A stretch of DNA of 24,975 bases. It comes from JBHFEI01 sp041928815 (GTDB taxonomy: Bacteria; Pseudomonadota; Alphaproteobacteria; Rhizobiales; Rhizobiaceae). This document shows, piece by piece, positions 1 to 8,470 of the stretch. Made by a program: the position numbers and the translations under genes. Within the stretch, counting starts at the first letter, position 1. Each line of letters starts with the position of its first letter. The DNA lies in NCBI RefSeq assembly GCF_041928815.1, contig NZ_JBHFEI010000028.1, forward strand, positions 1 to 24,975, written 5' to 3'. The notes under the pieces are model-generated. The model saw only the letters and a list, made by a program, of their open reading frames with translations, did no database searches and was not told where the DNA came from.

Positions 1-71
1 TCCCCTACCTCGAACAACCAAACCTCTCCGCTAAACTCATCAAGCAGAACATCCTGTCCGCAGGCGCTTGA
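1..71 (+). CDS. C-terminal end of an unidentified protein (5' truncated by window)
   Basis: An open frame enters from the left edge, read from base 3, and ends at a TGA at 69-71. It gives 22 residues ending in KLIKQNILSAGA. A strong intrinsic terminator follows 12 bases later, which supports this being the true end of a + strand gene. Too little is present to name the family, so no function is offered. Confidence 0.55.
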   Translation, partial: PYLEQPNLSAKLIKQNILSAGA

Positions 72-83
72 ACGGCGTTTCCG

Positions 84-123
84 AAAAGAGGGCCACGCAT
101 CCGAAAGGGTGCGTGGCCTTTTT
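84..123 (+). terminator. Rho-independent terminator
   Basis: A 12-bp stem (91-102 pairing with 107-118, with one G-T wobble) is closed by a GAAA tetraloop at 103-106. It is preceded by an A-rich stretch and followed by five T. It sits just after the stop codon at 69-71 and should end transcription of that gene, isolating the following isomerase gene. Confidence 0.93.
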
Positions 124-148
124 CGTTGTGCGAGGAGCAAGTGGTATC

Positions 149-197
149 GGAATATTTGTTCCATAAATTCAGGAAATGAAATAAAATCTGGATTTCC
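149..197 (+). promoter_or_regulatory. Promoter/operator region of the isomerase gene, with GGAA-N6-TTCC palindrome
   Basis: The AT-rich stretch between the terminator and the isomerase gene contains a GGAA-N6-TTCC palindrome at 149-162. A second, wider inverted repeat has arms GGAAAT (172-177) and ATTTCC (192-197). A -10-like TAAAAT lies at 182-187, with no good -35. From memory, GGAA-N6-TTCC resembles the operator reported for the RpiR-family inositol regulator IolR of Sinorhizobium. That link is an analogy, since no RpiR gene is in the window. Confidence 0.4.
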
Positions 198-251
198 TCG
201 AAGCGTCTGCGTTAGGGTGAGGGCGGGATGCTTCGGGGGAGGAACGGCGGC

Positions 252-1043
252 ATGACGACATCAGCCACACCATTTACGCTTGCCGCTTCGGCGGAAATGC
301 TGTTCCGTTCGCTTCCGATGATCGAGCGCGTGCGGCGCATCGCCGGCCTCGGCTTCGAGGTCGAGATCTGGGACTGGACGCGGCACGACATCGATGCGCT
401 GGCGAAAAGCGGTGCCCGTTTTTCCTCGATGACCGGCTATATCGGCGGCACGCTTGCCGACGATGCCGGCGCCGAGGAACTGCTTGCGACCGCCCGCCGG
501 TCGATCCCGGTGGCAAAGGCCCTCGATTGCCCGCGGCTGAACCTGCACGGCACCGGGCTCGACGGCCGCGGCCTGCCGGTGGTGCCGGCGGATAGAGTGA
601 CCGGCGCGATGTGGCTGAAGGCGCGCGACACGCTGTCGCGCATCGCCGATCTCGGCGAGGAGGCCGGCGTCACCTTCGTTCTCGAAAACCTGAACGAGGC
701 CGTCGACCACCCGAAGACGCCCTTTGCCAGGGCCGCCGACACGCTGGCGCTGGTCGCGGCGGTCGACCGGCCGTCGCTGAAACTCAACCTCGACCTCTAT
801 CATGCGCAGATCGGCGAGGGGAACCTGATCGCGCTCTGCCGCGCGGCCCTGCCCCATATCGGCGAGATCCAGGTGGCGGACGTGCCGGGCCGGATGGAGC
901 CCGGCACCGGCGAGATCCACTATCCGGCGATCGCGCGGGCGCTGGCGGCCATGGGCTATCGCGGCACGATCGGCCTCGAGGCCTTCGCGTCTGGCGACGA
1001 CGTCCTCGCCCTCGACCGCTTCCGCGCCGCCTTCACGGTCTGA
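252..1043 (+). CDS. hyi: Hydroxypyruvate isomerase-type TIM-barrel protein
   Basis: The 263-residue protein belongs to the xylose-isomerase-like TIM-barrel family and is closest in pattern to hydroxypyruvate isomerase, which interconverts hydroxypyruvate and tartronate semialdehyde in the cytosol. Visible residues match the Hyi metal and catalytic set: Glu145 in LENLN, Asp181 and His184 in NLDLYHAQ, Gln207 in IQVAD, and Glu243 in GLEAF. The motif EPGTGEIHY near 216-224 is also typical. The start at 252 is chosen over an in-frame ATG at 228 because GGGGGAGG (235-242) lies 9 bases before it. The gene follows a terminator, so it has its own promoter. A beta-hydroxyacid dehydrogenase (3505-4389) could in principle use the product, although it is in another unit. 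2-oxotetronate isomerase (OtnI) and other sugar isomerases are alternatives. Confidence 0.8.
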   Translation: MTTSATPFTLAASAEMLFRSLPMIERVRRIAGLGFEVEIWDWTRHDIDALAKSGARFSSMTGYIGGTLADDAGAEELLATARRSIPVAKALDCPRLNLHGTGLDGRGLPVVPADRVTGAMWLKARDTLSRIADLGEEAGVTFVLENLNEAVDHPKTPFARAADTLALVAAVDRPSLKLNLDLYHAQIGEGNLIALCRAALPHIGEIQVADVPGRMEPGTGEIHYPAIARALAAMGYRGTIGLEAFASGDDVLALDRFRAAFTV

Positions 1044-1969
1044 GCCATCGCCGACCTTGTCGCCGCTCCCGCCTCAGGCGCGTCCGCCGGTCGTGAGGCC
1101 TGCGGGTGGATCGGCCTGCCGGGCGAAGAAGGGTGGCGGTTCCTGAGGCACGGGGCGATAATTTCCCCAGATTCCTTGTGTGCGCAGCGGACGCCATGGT
1201 CGGCGCGGAAGGTGCCGGCGGGGACCGGCAGACGCAAGCATCGGGTCTCCTCACCGCCCCATCCATGAACGGAAACGCGACGATCCCTGGTCGAGGCTGG
1301 ACGTGCCGGCATAGGCCGCCCGATGAGATGCGGCGCCTCCTTCGGCATCGACGTCGGATCGATGCCGCCGTAACCACCCTTCCCTTGAGCCGCTGCGCGG
1401 CAATCGAGAGCCGATTTCCCGACGCATTCGTTTCCGGGAGCATACCCGTGTGGAAAACCGCCGTTCATGGGTCAGTCCCGTCGCATCTTTCAGACGCATC
1501 GGCAGGCCGGCATCCGTCGGAACGGGAGACGCTCGCTTCGGCGACGTCGACCGGCAATGCCATCGGTATCGCACGACGGCCGCATGGCGCGTTCGCGAAG
1601 ATGACATCCGCTGTTTCCGCGCCAGCGTCGAGCTGCCTTCGCATCATCATCAGATATTTGATAATGGAAGATTATCGATGTTCTTACTAATTCTCCATTT
1701 TGTGCATTTTTTGATGACTGATGTATCATAAGCGCACGAGCGCGAGGTCCTTCCGAATGGAAAATGCGACGCCGGAAAGGGCCTGGCGCGGAGGCGGCAA
1801 GGATGCTCATCCCCCGCGCGCAAGGGTATGGGCGGCCTATCATTCTGATGTTGCGATAAAAATGGATATGCCCCCTGCCGGGCCGCTGCGACGGACGGCG
1901 GCGCCTAAGGCGCTGTCGTCGCATGGTGCCGACCCTCTGGCTCCGGCAGGGGCGGCGAGGGACGCGCCG
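1044..1969. other. 926-base non-coding region between convergent genes, with an AT-rich island
   Basis: No frame on either strand gives a recognisable protein; the open frames are compositionally odd shadows of GC-rich DNA. A conspicuous AT-rich island lies at about 1640-1735. It contains a perfect inverted repeat, GATAAT / ATTATC with a 5-base spacer (1660-1676), and a run of six T near 1706-1712. A short GCGCC-TAA-GGCGC stem at 1901-1913 lies past the exporter's stop but has no T-run. This may be a relic of a lost gene with its promoter; nothing firmer can be said. Confidence 0.5.
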
Positions 1970-2872
1970 TCACGCCTTCGGGGCGATGACCGCCTTCTGC
2001 CGCGACACGCGTTCGCGCCAGATGGTGAAAAGGCCGGCGGCGACGACGAGGGCGGAGCCGGCGGCGACGTTGAGGTGGAGCGTCTCGCCGAAGAGGACGA
2101 TGCCGATCGCCGTCGCCAGCACGAGCTGCATGTAGCTGATCGGCTGCACCAGCACGGCGTCGAGATGCTCGTAGGCGCGGATGAAGCAGTAATGGCTCGA
2201 CAGGCTGGTGAGGCACACCATCGCCAGCCAGAACAGGCCCTCGCCGTCCATCGGCGTCCAGTAGAAGGGGCCGATCAGCGACAGGCTCGCCGCGCCGACG
2301 ACGCCGATATAGAGAAAACTCGTCATCGGCGCATCCTCGCGGCCGGCAAGCCGCGTCAGGATGGCATAGAGGCCGAGCAGCAGCGCGGCGATGACCGGCA
2401 CGACGAGATCGCTTTCGAGGAAATCCGCGCCCGGCTCGAGGATGACCAGCACGCCGACGAATCCGGCGGCGATCGCGAGCCACCGGCGCCAGCCGACATG
2501 CTCACCGAGCACCGGCACCGAGAGCATCGCCACCAGGAGCGGCGTCACCGCCATGATCGCCTGGGTCTGCACCAGGCCGGCGGTGGAAAAGGCGGTGATG
2601 GCGCAGACGACCTGCAGCGCCAGCACCAGCCCGCGCAGCACCTGCAGCCAGGGACGGCGCGCGCGCGCCGCCTTTGTGAGGCCGCCGCCGAAGCGCGCCG
2701 CCATGGCGATGGTGAACAGCGCGAAGATCCAGTAGCGCACCATGGCGATGAAGACCGGCGGATAGAGCGCGCCGAGATGTTTCGAGATCGCGTCCTGGCA
2801 GGCGAAGATCGCGAAGGTGAGGATGGCGAAGACGTAGCCGGCGGTCTGGGATCTCTGGGGGGCGGATGTCAT
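1970..2872 (-). CDS. DMT-superfamily (EamA) inner-membrane transporter
   Basis: The 300-residue hydrophobic protein has about ten predicted membrane segments arranged as two EamA repeats, the usual drug/metabolite transporter architecture and length. The first repeat opens with AGYVFAILTFAIFACQDAISK and the second begins around LVVPVIAALLLGLYAIL. Such proteins export or import small metabolites; the substrate cannot be read from sequence. The start ATG at 2872 puts a family-typical N-terminus in front of the first helix, with only a weak ribosome site upstream. A longer reading frame extends upstream to 3421 but is not protein-like. The gene is oriented like the long operon to its right but is separated by 632 bases, so co-transcription is doubtful. 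Confidence 0.88.
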   Translation of the reverse strand: MTSAPQRSQTAGYVFAILTFAIFACQDAISKHLGALYPPVFIAMVRYWIFALFTIAMAARFGGGLTKAARARRPWLQVLRGLVLALQVVCAITAFSTAGLVQTQAIMAVTPLLVAMLSVPVLGEHVGWRRWLAIAAGFVGVLVILEPGADFLESDLVVPVIAALLLGLYAILTRLAGREDAPMTSFLYIGVVGAASLSLIGPFYWTPMDGEGLFWLAMVCLTSLSSHYCFIRAYEHLDAVLVQPISYMQLVLATAIGIVLFGETLHLNVAAGSALVVAAGLFTIWRERVSRQKAVIAPKA

Positions 2873-3504
2873 GGCAGTTCCGGAAGGTGGGGAGGGGCAC
2901 CTGCGCCTTCGTCCTTCATCAAGGACGCGACGGCAGGGCTCGGATGGTCCCTCGCCCTGAGGCGCGGGTTTTGCCGAAGCGTGCCGTCCTCCCGGCGGAG
3001 CGCTTCGGCGGCGGCTGTCCCGCAGGGCGTCGAGGCGCCCGCGTGCAGGCGGCGCGTTCCTTGCCTTGCGGGTCTGGCGCCTCGCGGGTCCTTCGTCCGA
3101 TCGGTCGCGCGCCGAACGGATGGACGACGGCAGGCGCGGACATGTCCGGCAGGCCGCCCGGCATCGCCGCGGCGGCGAGGCGATCAGACGGACCGCGCCG
3201 TCTTCTCGGTCACCGGGAGGCGCGGCGGGACCCGGGCCGGCTTTCCGGCGCGGCGGGCGTTCACGGTGCCCGACGAGACCGCACGCAGCCGGCCTGCCGG
3301 CCATGTCCGCTTCCGGCGTTTTCTCCGATCCTCGCCGATGTCTCCACGCCGACTGCGGTTGCCTCCTCCCGAGACGACGACACTCCGTGATCCGGGAGGT
3401 TTGCGGAGAGCCTTCGCGCATTCCGGGCCCGTTCTCTGGTCAGGATCCTGCGTGACACGAACGAATGGCGCCCGTCGGTGAACGCCGTGTCCGCCGGCAT
3501 GGCG
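2873..3504. other. 632-base region without a credible gene
   Basis: Open frames exist on both strands, but none resembles a protein family, and all are rich in Arg, Gly, Ala and Pro as expected from chance frames in GC-rich DNA. A 9-bp inverted repeat (GCCGAAGCG at 2973-2981 with CGCTTCGGC at 3001-3009) has a 19-base loop and no T-run on the side that matters. I see no promoter matching a consensus here. Confidence 0.5.
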
Positions 3505-4389
3505 CTATCCGGCATTCGCCTCGGCGACGATGTCGGCAAGGCGCGGCACATAGGCGTCGCCATGGCCGAGGCCGCAGGCAAGGCCGTAGCTGTTGCGCAC
3601 CGCCGTGCCGACCGGATTGGCGACGCCGATCGCATTGCCGAGGCTCGCCAGGTAGGTCACGTCCTTCAGCGCGTTGGAGATGGTGAATTTGTGGGCGTCG
3701 GGATTGCGCTCGACGAACCAGCCGGCGAAGCTGCGGTAGAAGTCGCAGTCCATCCGCCCGCCGCGGATGACGCTGTCGAAGGTCTTGCCGTCGATGCCGG
3801 TCTTCGCCCCGATCATCAGCGCCTCGGAATAGAGCGCGGCATAGCCGAGCGAGAGGAAATTGTTCAGGAGCTTCATCGTGTGGCCGGAGCCGGTCGGGCC
3901 GGTGTGGATCACGCGGCGCGAGAAGGCGGCAAGGATCGGCTCGGCGCGGGCGAAGGTTTCGTCATCGCCGCCGGCCATCACGTCGAGCGTGCCGGCCTCC
4001 GCTTCCGCCGGCGTGCGGCCGAGCGGCGCGTCGATCAGCGTGATGCCCTCCGGTGCGAGCTTTTCGGCGAGCTTCAGCGTCACCGATGGGTCGGAGGTCG
4101 AGCAGTCGATGACGAGGAGCGGCCGGCCGGCCGCGCGCAAGCCCTCCGGCCCGTCCAGGATGGCCTCGACCTGAACCGAGCCGGTGACGCAGAGCATGAC
4201 GACGTCGACCGCCCCGGCCATCTCCCTCGGTGTCTTCGCCTCCTTTGCCCCGAGGGAGAGGAGGTTTTCGACGGGCGCGCGGTTGCGATGGCCCATCACG
4301 GTCAGTTCCCAGCCCTTGGCGAGGATGTTCTTCGCCATGCCGTGCCCCATCAGCCCGACGCCGATGAAGCCGATCTTTTCCTTGGTCAT
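3505..4389 (-). CDS. NAD(P)-dependent beta-hydroxyacid dehydrogenase, GRT-motif (YihU-like) type
   Basis: The 294-residue cytosolic oxidoreductase belongs to the 3-hydroxyisobutyrate / tartronate semialdehyde / sulfolactaldehyde reductase family. The Rossmann motif GFIGVGLMGHGMA is at 7-19, the nucleotide-side DCSTSDP at 95-101, and the catalytic lysine is Lys173 in GSGHTMKLLNN. The substrate loop reads DAPLGRTPAEAEAGTL (from 120). In 3-hydroxyisobutyrate and tartronate semialdehyde enzymes this loop is usually DAPVSGG. The GRT variant is the one I recall from E. coli YihU, which reduces sulfolactaldehyde and succinic semialdehyde. It lies 63 bases after hyuB with AAGGAA 8 bases before its start, so it is probably the last gene of the operon. 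The most likely role is reducing or oxidising an aldehyde/hydroxyacid made from the imported compound. Confidence 0.85.
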   Translation of the reverse strand: MTKEKIGFIGVGLMGHGMAKNILAKGWELTVMGHRNRAPVENLLSLGAKEAKTPREMAGAVDVVMLCVTGSVQVEAILDGPEGLRAAGRPLLVIDCSTSDPSVTLKLAEKLAPEGITLIDAPLGRTPAEAEAGTLDVMAGGDDETFARAEPILAAFSRRVIHTGPTGSGHTMKLLNNFLSLGYAALYSEALMIGAKTGIDGKTFDSVIRGGRMDCDFYRSFAGWFVERNPDAHKFTISNALKDVTYLASLGNAIGVANPVGTAVRNSYGLACGLGHGDAYVPRLADIVAEANAG

Positions 4390-4452
4390 TGGTGATGTTC
4401 CTTGAAGGCGGGCGCGGGGCCGGGCTGCGGCTCCGCTTTCGGAAGGATGCGG

Positions 4453-6165
4453 CTACTCGGCCGCCTGAAGCGCGTCTTTATCGAGGCCGTAGACGCTCGC
4501 CGCCTGTTCCGGCGTGATCCAGCGGTCCTTGAGATCCTCGACGACACGGTCGCGGTCCCGCGCCGACGCCTCGCCCCAGCCGCCGCCGGCGGGCGAGGTG
4601 ATGCGGATGCGGTCGCCCGGCCGGATCGGCACGTTGCCGAACTTGCTCGGCGAGGCCTTGCCGAAGAGGTCGGTGACGGTGCGCCATTCCTCGGTGCCGT
4701 CGAGCTTCATGAACAGTTCGGCCTTGCCGCCGTCCTCGCCGCCATGGATGCCCCAGGGGGCGAGCTTCTGCCGGTCGCTCATGTAGGAGAAGGTGAGTTC
4801 GGTGTCGGTGCACAGAAGCGTCTTCGTCAGCGACAGGCCGCCGCGATACTGACCCGGCCCGCCGGAGCCGTCGACGAGGCGGAACTCCTCGACATGCCAG
4901 GGGAAGCGGTATTCGAAGACCTCGACCTGGATATGCGGGCAGTTGCCGTTGATGCCGCCGACCGCGTCGTTGCCGTCGGCGAAGCTGCGCCCGCCCCAGC
5001 CGACCGGGGTCAGGTCGTAGCAGCAGAAGAATTCGCCCGTCGCCTTGTCGACGCCGCCGAAGAGGAAGTTGGAATGGGTCGCGCCGTCGGTGGCGGCCGA
5101 GCGGGACTTGAGCGGCCCGGAGAGCGCCCCCATCACCGTGTTGGCGATGCGGCAATGGCTTTCCGTGTTGCCGCCGACGGAGGGGCCGGGATAGTCGACA
5201 TTGACGACGGAGCCGGGGGGCGCCAAGACCTTGATCGGACGGAAGCAGCCGGAATTCTTCGGGATGTCGGCGCTGGTCAGCTGCAGGACGGCGTTGTAGG
5301 CCGCGCCCCAGGCGACGCCGAGCGTGGCGTTGATCGGGCCCTTCGCTTGGGGGGACGAGCCGTGGTAGTCGACGACGAGGCTGTCGCCGTCGACGGTCAC
5401 CTCGACGGCGATCCTGTAGGGCTTGTCCTCGATGCCGTCGTCTTCCATGTAGTCGTGGAAGGTGTAGCGACCATCCGGGATTTCGGCGATTTCCGCGCGC
5501 ATGCGGCGCTCGGAATAGTCCATCAGCCCGTCCATGTGCTGGCGGAAGCTCTCCACGCCATGCTTGCGCACGAGATCGGCCATGCGCCGCTCGCCGAGAT
5601 CGACGGCGGCGATCATGGCGCGGAAGTCGCCGTAATTGTAGCGCGGCGTGCGGACATTGGCGAGCAGCAGCCGCCAGACGTCGTCGACATCCTTGCCGGC
5701 GCGCTTGATCTTCACCGGCGGCACACGCAGGCCCTCGTGGAACACTTCGGTCGCCTCGCCGGCAAAGCCCGCCGGCACCATGCCGCCGACCTCGCAGATA
5801 TGGCCGATGGCGACGGAGAAGCCGATCAGCGCGCCGTCGACGAAGACCGGCTTGAAGAAGGTGTGCTCCGGCGTGTGCAGGCCGCCGCGATAGGGGTCGT
5901 TGTGCAGGATGATGTCGCCTTCCTGAAGGTCGGCGACGTCGATCTCCTGCACGCAGTTGGAGATGATCAGCGGCAGGCCGCCGATCATCGTCGGGCAATA
6001 GTCGCCGGTGGCGATCAGGTCGCCGTCCGGCATGGCGAGCCCGCAGGTGAAGTCGAGCGATTCCGAAAAGATGGTGGAATAGGACGTGCGCATCAGCGTC
6101 ACGCCCATGTCGCGGCAGATCGACACGAGGATGCCGCTGACGATGTTGAGCGATACCATGTCCAT
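4453..6165 (-). CDS. hyuB: Hydantoinase B / oxoprolinase-type subunit (first copy)
   Basis: The 570-residue protein covers the whole HyuB (N-methylhydantoinase B / acetone carboxylase alpha-like) family. With HyuA it forms an ATP-dependent complex that opens cyclic amides or carboxylates ketone-like substrates. The N-terminus (SLNIVSGILVSICRDMGVTL) is typical. Putative metal-binding segments are HNDPYRGGLHTPEH (88-101) and GHICEVGG (121-128). Many relatives have Asp where this copy has Glu, in both the PEH and CEVGG positions. The C-terminal SPAGGGWGE near 540 is also family-typical. The start at 6165 has GAGGGAG about 7 bases upstream, overlapping the end of hyuA, which stops only 12 bases earlier, so the pair is translationally linked. 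Substrate unknown; it differs clearly from the two HyuB copies at 19352-22960. Confidence 0.93.
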   Translation of the reverse strand: MDMVSLNIVSGILVSICRDMGVTLMRTSYSTIFSESLDFTCGLAMPDGDLIATGDYCPTMIGGLPLIISNCVQEIDVADLQEGDIILHNDPYRGGLHTPEHTFFKPVFVDGALIGFSVAIGHICEVGGMVPAGFAGEATEVFHEGLRVPPVKIKRAGKDVDDVWRLLLANVRTPRYNYGDFRAMIAAVDLGERRMADLVRKHGVESFRQHMDGLMDYSERRMRAEIAEIPDGRYTFHDYMEDDGIEDKPYRIAVEVTVDGDSLVVDYHGSSPQAKGPINATLGVAWGAAYNAVLQLTSADIPKNSGCFRPIKVLAPPGSVVNVDYPGPSVGGNTESHCRIANTVMGALSGPLKSRSAATDGATHSNFLFGGVDKATGEFFCCYDLTPVGWGGRSFADGNDAVGGINGNCPHIQVEVFEYRFPWHVEEFRLVDGSGGPGQYRGGLSLTKTLLCTDTELTFSYMSDRQKLAPWGIHGGEDGGKAELFMKLDGTEEWRTVTDLFGKASPSKFGNVPIRPGDRIRITSPAGGGWGEASARDRDRVVEDLKDRWITPEQAASVYGLDKDALQAAE

Positions 6166-6177
6166 GGTCTGTCTCCC

Positions 6178-8199
6178 TCAGAGGGTTGCGACGAGAAGGT
6201 TGCCGTAGCGATCGACGTCGAGCGTCTTGCCCGGGTCGAGCACGGTGACGGAGGCGCTTTCCTCGACGAGCGCCGGGCCTTCGATCGATTGGCCGGCTTT
6301 CAAAAGAGCGCGGTCATAGACCGGCGTGTCGCGCCAGCCGCCGGCGAAATAGACCGGGCGGACCGAGGCAGGTTTTGGTGCCGCATCGGAAGCGGGGATT
6401 TCCGGCAGCGAGACCTCGCCGGTGCGGGCGATGCCGGTGACGAGGAAGTTGATCAGCTCGACATGGTCTTCCAGGCGAAAACCGAAGCGGGCCTCGTGCT
6501 GGGCGTGAAACGCCTCGAAGATGGCGGCGACATGGGCCTCGTCGAAATCGCCGGGCGGGATCGGGATTTCAAGCTCGTAATTCTGCCCGAGATAGCGCAT
6601 CTCGACGCTGCGAAAAATTTCCGCCTGGTCGTGGCCCTGCTTCGACAGGTCGGCGAGGCATTCCGCCGTCAATGTCTCCATTGATGTGCGCGCGCGGCCC
6701 CGGTCGAAGATGCGGGAATTGAGCTGCACGGTGCGGTAGCGGTCGACGCGGCTGTCGGCCATGGTGAAGCCGAAGGCGGAGAACTGGCCGGGGAAATTCG
6801 GCACCAGCCCGCGCGGGATCGAGGCGTCGCTCATCAGGTCGCTGACATGCAGGGGACCGGCGCCGCCGAAGGCGACGAGGACGAAGTCGCGCGGATCGAG
6901 GCCCTGTTCGGTGAGCACCGTGTAGAGCGCGCCGACCATGGTGTTGTTGGCAATCCGCAGGATGGCGAGCGCCGCCTCCTCGACGGTGATCGACAGCGCC
7001 TCGGCGATCGGCGCGATCGCCGCGCGCGCGGCCTCTGCGTCGAGGCTCATCTCGCCGCCGAGGAAGTTCTCCGCGCTGATCCGGCCGATGACGACATTGG
7101 CGTCGGTGACGGTCGGAAGCGTGCCGCCGCGGCCGTAGCAGGCGGGGCCGGGCCGGGCGCCGGCACTTTCCGGGCCGACGACCAGCATGCCGCCATTGTC
7201 GATGCGGGCGATCGAGCCGCCGCCGGCGCCGATGGTGCGGATGTCGATCATCGGGATCTGGATCGGCCGGCCCCATTCGATCTCGAAATCGGTGGTGAAT
7301 TTCTCGCGGCCGTCGACGACGGTCGACACGTCGGTCGAGGTGCCGCCCATGTCGAGGGTGACGAGGTTGTCGAGCCCGAGCAGGCGGGCGGTCTGCCTGG
7401 CGGCGATGACGCCGCCGGTCGGCCCGGACATGGCGATCTGGATCGGCGCGTCGGCGACCGCGTCGGCGCTCATCTCGCCGCCGTTCGAGCGCATGATGAC
7501 GAGGCGGGCGTTGATGCCTTCTTCCTCCAGCCGGGTCTGCATCGAGCCGATGCGGGTGCGCACGACGGGCTTGATATAGGCGTCGCAGATCGTGGTCGAG
7601 GAGCGGAAATGCTCCTTCCACTTCGGCAGCACCTCGTAGGAAATCGACACCGGCATGTCCGGCAGCACCTCGGCGAAGATCGCCTTGATGCGTTGCTCGT
7701 GCGCCGGCGTCAGATAGGAGTGCATCAGCATCACGGCGACCGCCTCGATGCCGCCGCTCTCGCCGATCGCCTCGGCGATGTCGCGCACCTCCTCGTCGTC
7801 GAGCGGCAGCAGCACGTTGCCGAAGGCGTCGACGCGCTCGGCGACCTCGTAGGCGTCGCGCCGGAGCAGGAAGGGCTTCGGCTTCACCCAGGCAAGGTCG
7901 AAATGGTGCTTGCGATTGCCGCGGGCGATGAAGGGCACGTCGCGAAAGCCCTTGGTCGTCACATAGGCGACGCGGGCGCCCTTGCCTTCGAGCAGCGCGT
8001 TGGTCGCGACCGTGGTGCCGAGGCGGATGCTGCCGATCGCCTCGACGTCGCCGAAGGCGCGAAGCCCGGTGATCACCCCTTCGACGGGGTCTGCCGGGGT
8101 GGAGAGGTTCTTCCAGGCCTTGAGGGCGGCCCCCGTTTCGTCATAGGCGACGAAGTCGGTGAAGGTGCCGCCGATGTCTATGCCGAGGCGGTATTGCAT
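6178..8199 (-). CDS. hyuA: Hydantoinase A / oxoprolinase-type ATPase subunit (first copy)
   Basis: The 673-residue HyuA-family protein is the ATP-binding subunit that activates the substrate by phosphorylation. It has the ASKHA-type phosphate motifs GIDIGGTFTDF (6-16) and LDMGGTSTDV (282-291), the connecting IGAGGGSI (323-330) and the diagnostic GARPGPACYGRGG (347-359). Length is normal for the family and no frameshift is seen. AAAGG lies about 8 bases before the ATG at 8199. It is followed by hyuB 12 bases after its stop and preceded by a 61-residue Cys4 protein. It could be N-methylhydantoinase, 5-oxoprolinase-like or an acetone/acetophenone carboxylase relative. Neighbouring amine-type transporter and transaminases favour a nitrogenous substrate, which is inference. 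Confidence 0.94.
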   Translation of the reverse strand: MQYRLGIDIGGTFTDFVAYDETGAALKAWKNLSTPADPVEGVITGLRAFGDVEAIGSIRLGTTVATNALLEGKGARVAYVTTKGFRDVPFIARGNRKHHFDLAWVKPKPFLLRRDAYEVAERVDAFGNVLLPLDDEEVRDIAEAIGESGGIEAVAVMLMHSYLTPAHEQRIKAIFAEVLPDMPVSISYEVLPKWKEHFRSSTTICDAYIKPVVRTRIGSMQTRLEEEGINARLVIMRSNGGEMSADAVADAPIQIAMSGPTGGVIAARQTARLLGLDNLVTLDMGGTSTDVSTVVDGREKFTTDFEIEWGRPIQIPMIDIRTIGAGGGSIARIDNGGMLVVGPESAGARPGPACYGRGGTLPTVTDANVVIGRISAENFLGGEMSLDAEAARAAIAPIAEALSITVEEAALAILRIANNTMVGALYTVLTEQGLDPRDFVLVAFGGAGPLHVSDLMSDASIPRGLVPNFPGQFSAFGFTMADSRVDRYRTVQLNSRIFDRGRARTSMETLTAECLADLSKQGHDQAEIFRSVEMRYLGQNYELEIPIPPGDFDEAHVAAIFEAFHAQHEARFGFRLEDHVELINFLVTGIARTGEVSLPEIPASDAAPKPASVRPVYFAGGWRDTPVYDRALLKAGQSIEGPALVEESASVTVLDPGKTLDVDRYGNLLVATL

Positions 8200-8284
8200 C
8201 GGGAATGCCTTTCGAAAATGGCCTGCGTCGCGCAGGCGTGATCGGTCGGGGACGGCCGTCGCGGTCGCGCCGGCCCTTGCGGTT

Positions 8285-8470
8285 TCACTCCGACGCGGCG
8301 CCGGCCTTGCGCGCGGCGCGCGCCTCGGCCCAGTCGGCGCACCAGCGGCCGCAGAAGGTCTTGCCGTCGCGGCGGACCGTCTCGGCCATCTTCGCCTCGT
8401 AGATCAGCGCGCCGCAGTTCCTGCATTTGGTGTAGCTCTCGATGTAGAGCCTGTTCGTCCCGAACTTCAT
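8285..8470 (-). CDS. Small Cys4 (treble-clef/TRASH-like) putative zinc-binding protein
   Basis: The 61-residue protein has two cysteine pairs, CRNC (Cys16, Cys19) and FCGRWC (Cys40, Cys44), the latter preceded by GKTF. This C-x2-C ... F-C-x3-C layout resembles FCS/TRASH-type treble-clef zinc fingers. The tail (AEARAARKAGAASE) is charged and probably helical. AAAGGGCGG sits about 5 bases before the ATG, and the frame lies in the same direction as its neighbours, 85 bases before hyuA, so it looks like a genuine gene. No known name is recognised. Possible roles are a metal donor to the metal-dependent HyuB subunit, a small extra subunit analogous in position to the zinc-containing gamma subunit of acetone carboxylase, or a metal-responsive regulator. 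All three are inference. Confidence 0.75.
   Translation of the reverse strand: MKFGTNRLYIESYTKCRNCGALIYEAKMAETVRRDGKTFCGRWCADWAEARAARKAGAASE

Noticed and set aside
4402..6684. A 760-codon + strand open frame opposite hyuB/hyuA
   Set aside because: It is antisense to two clear family proteins; its product is rich in Asp, Ala, Gly, Arg and Val with no domain. It is a GC-rich shadow frame.
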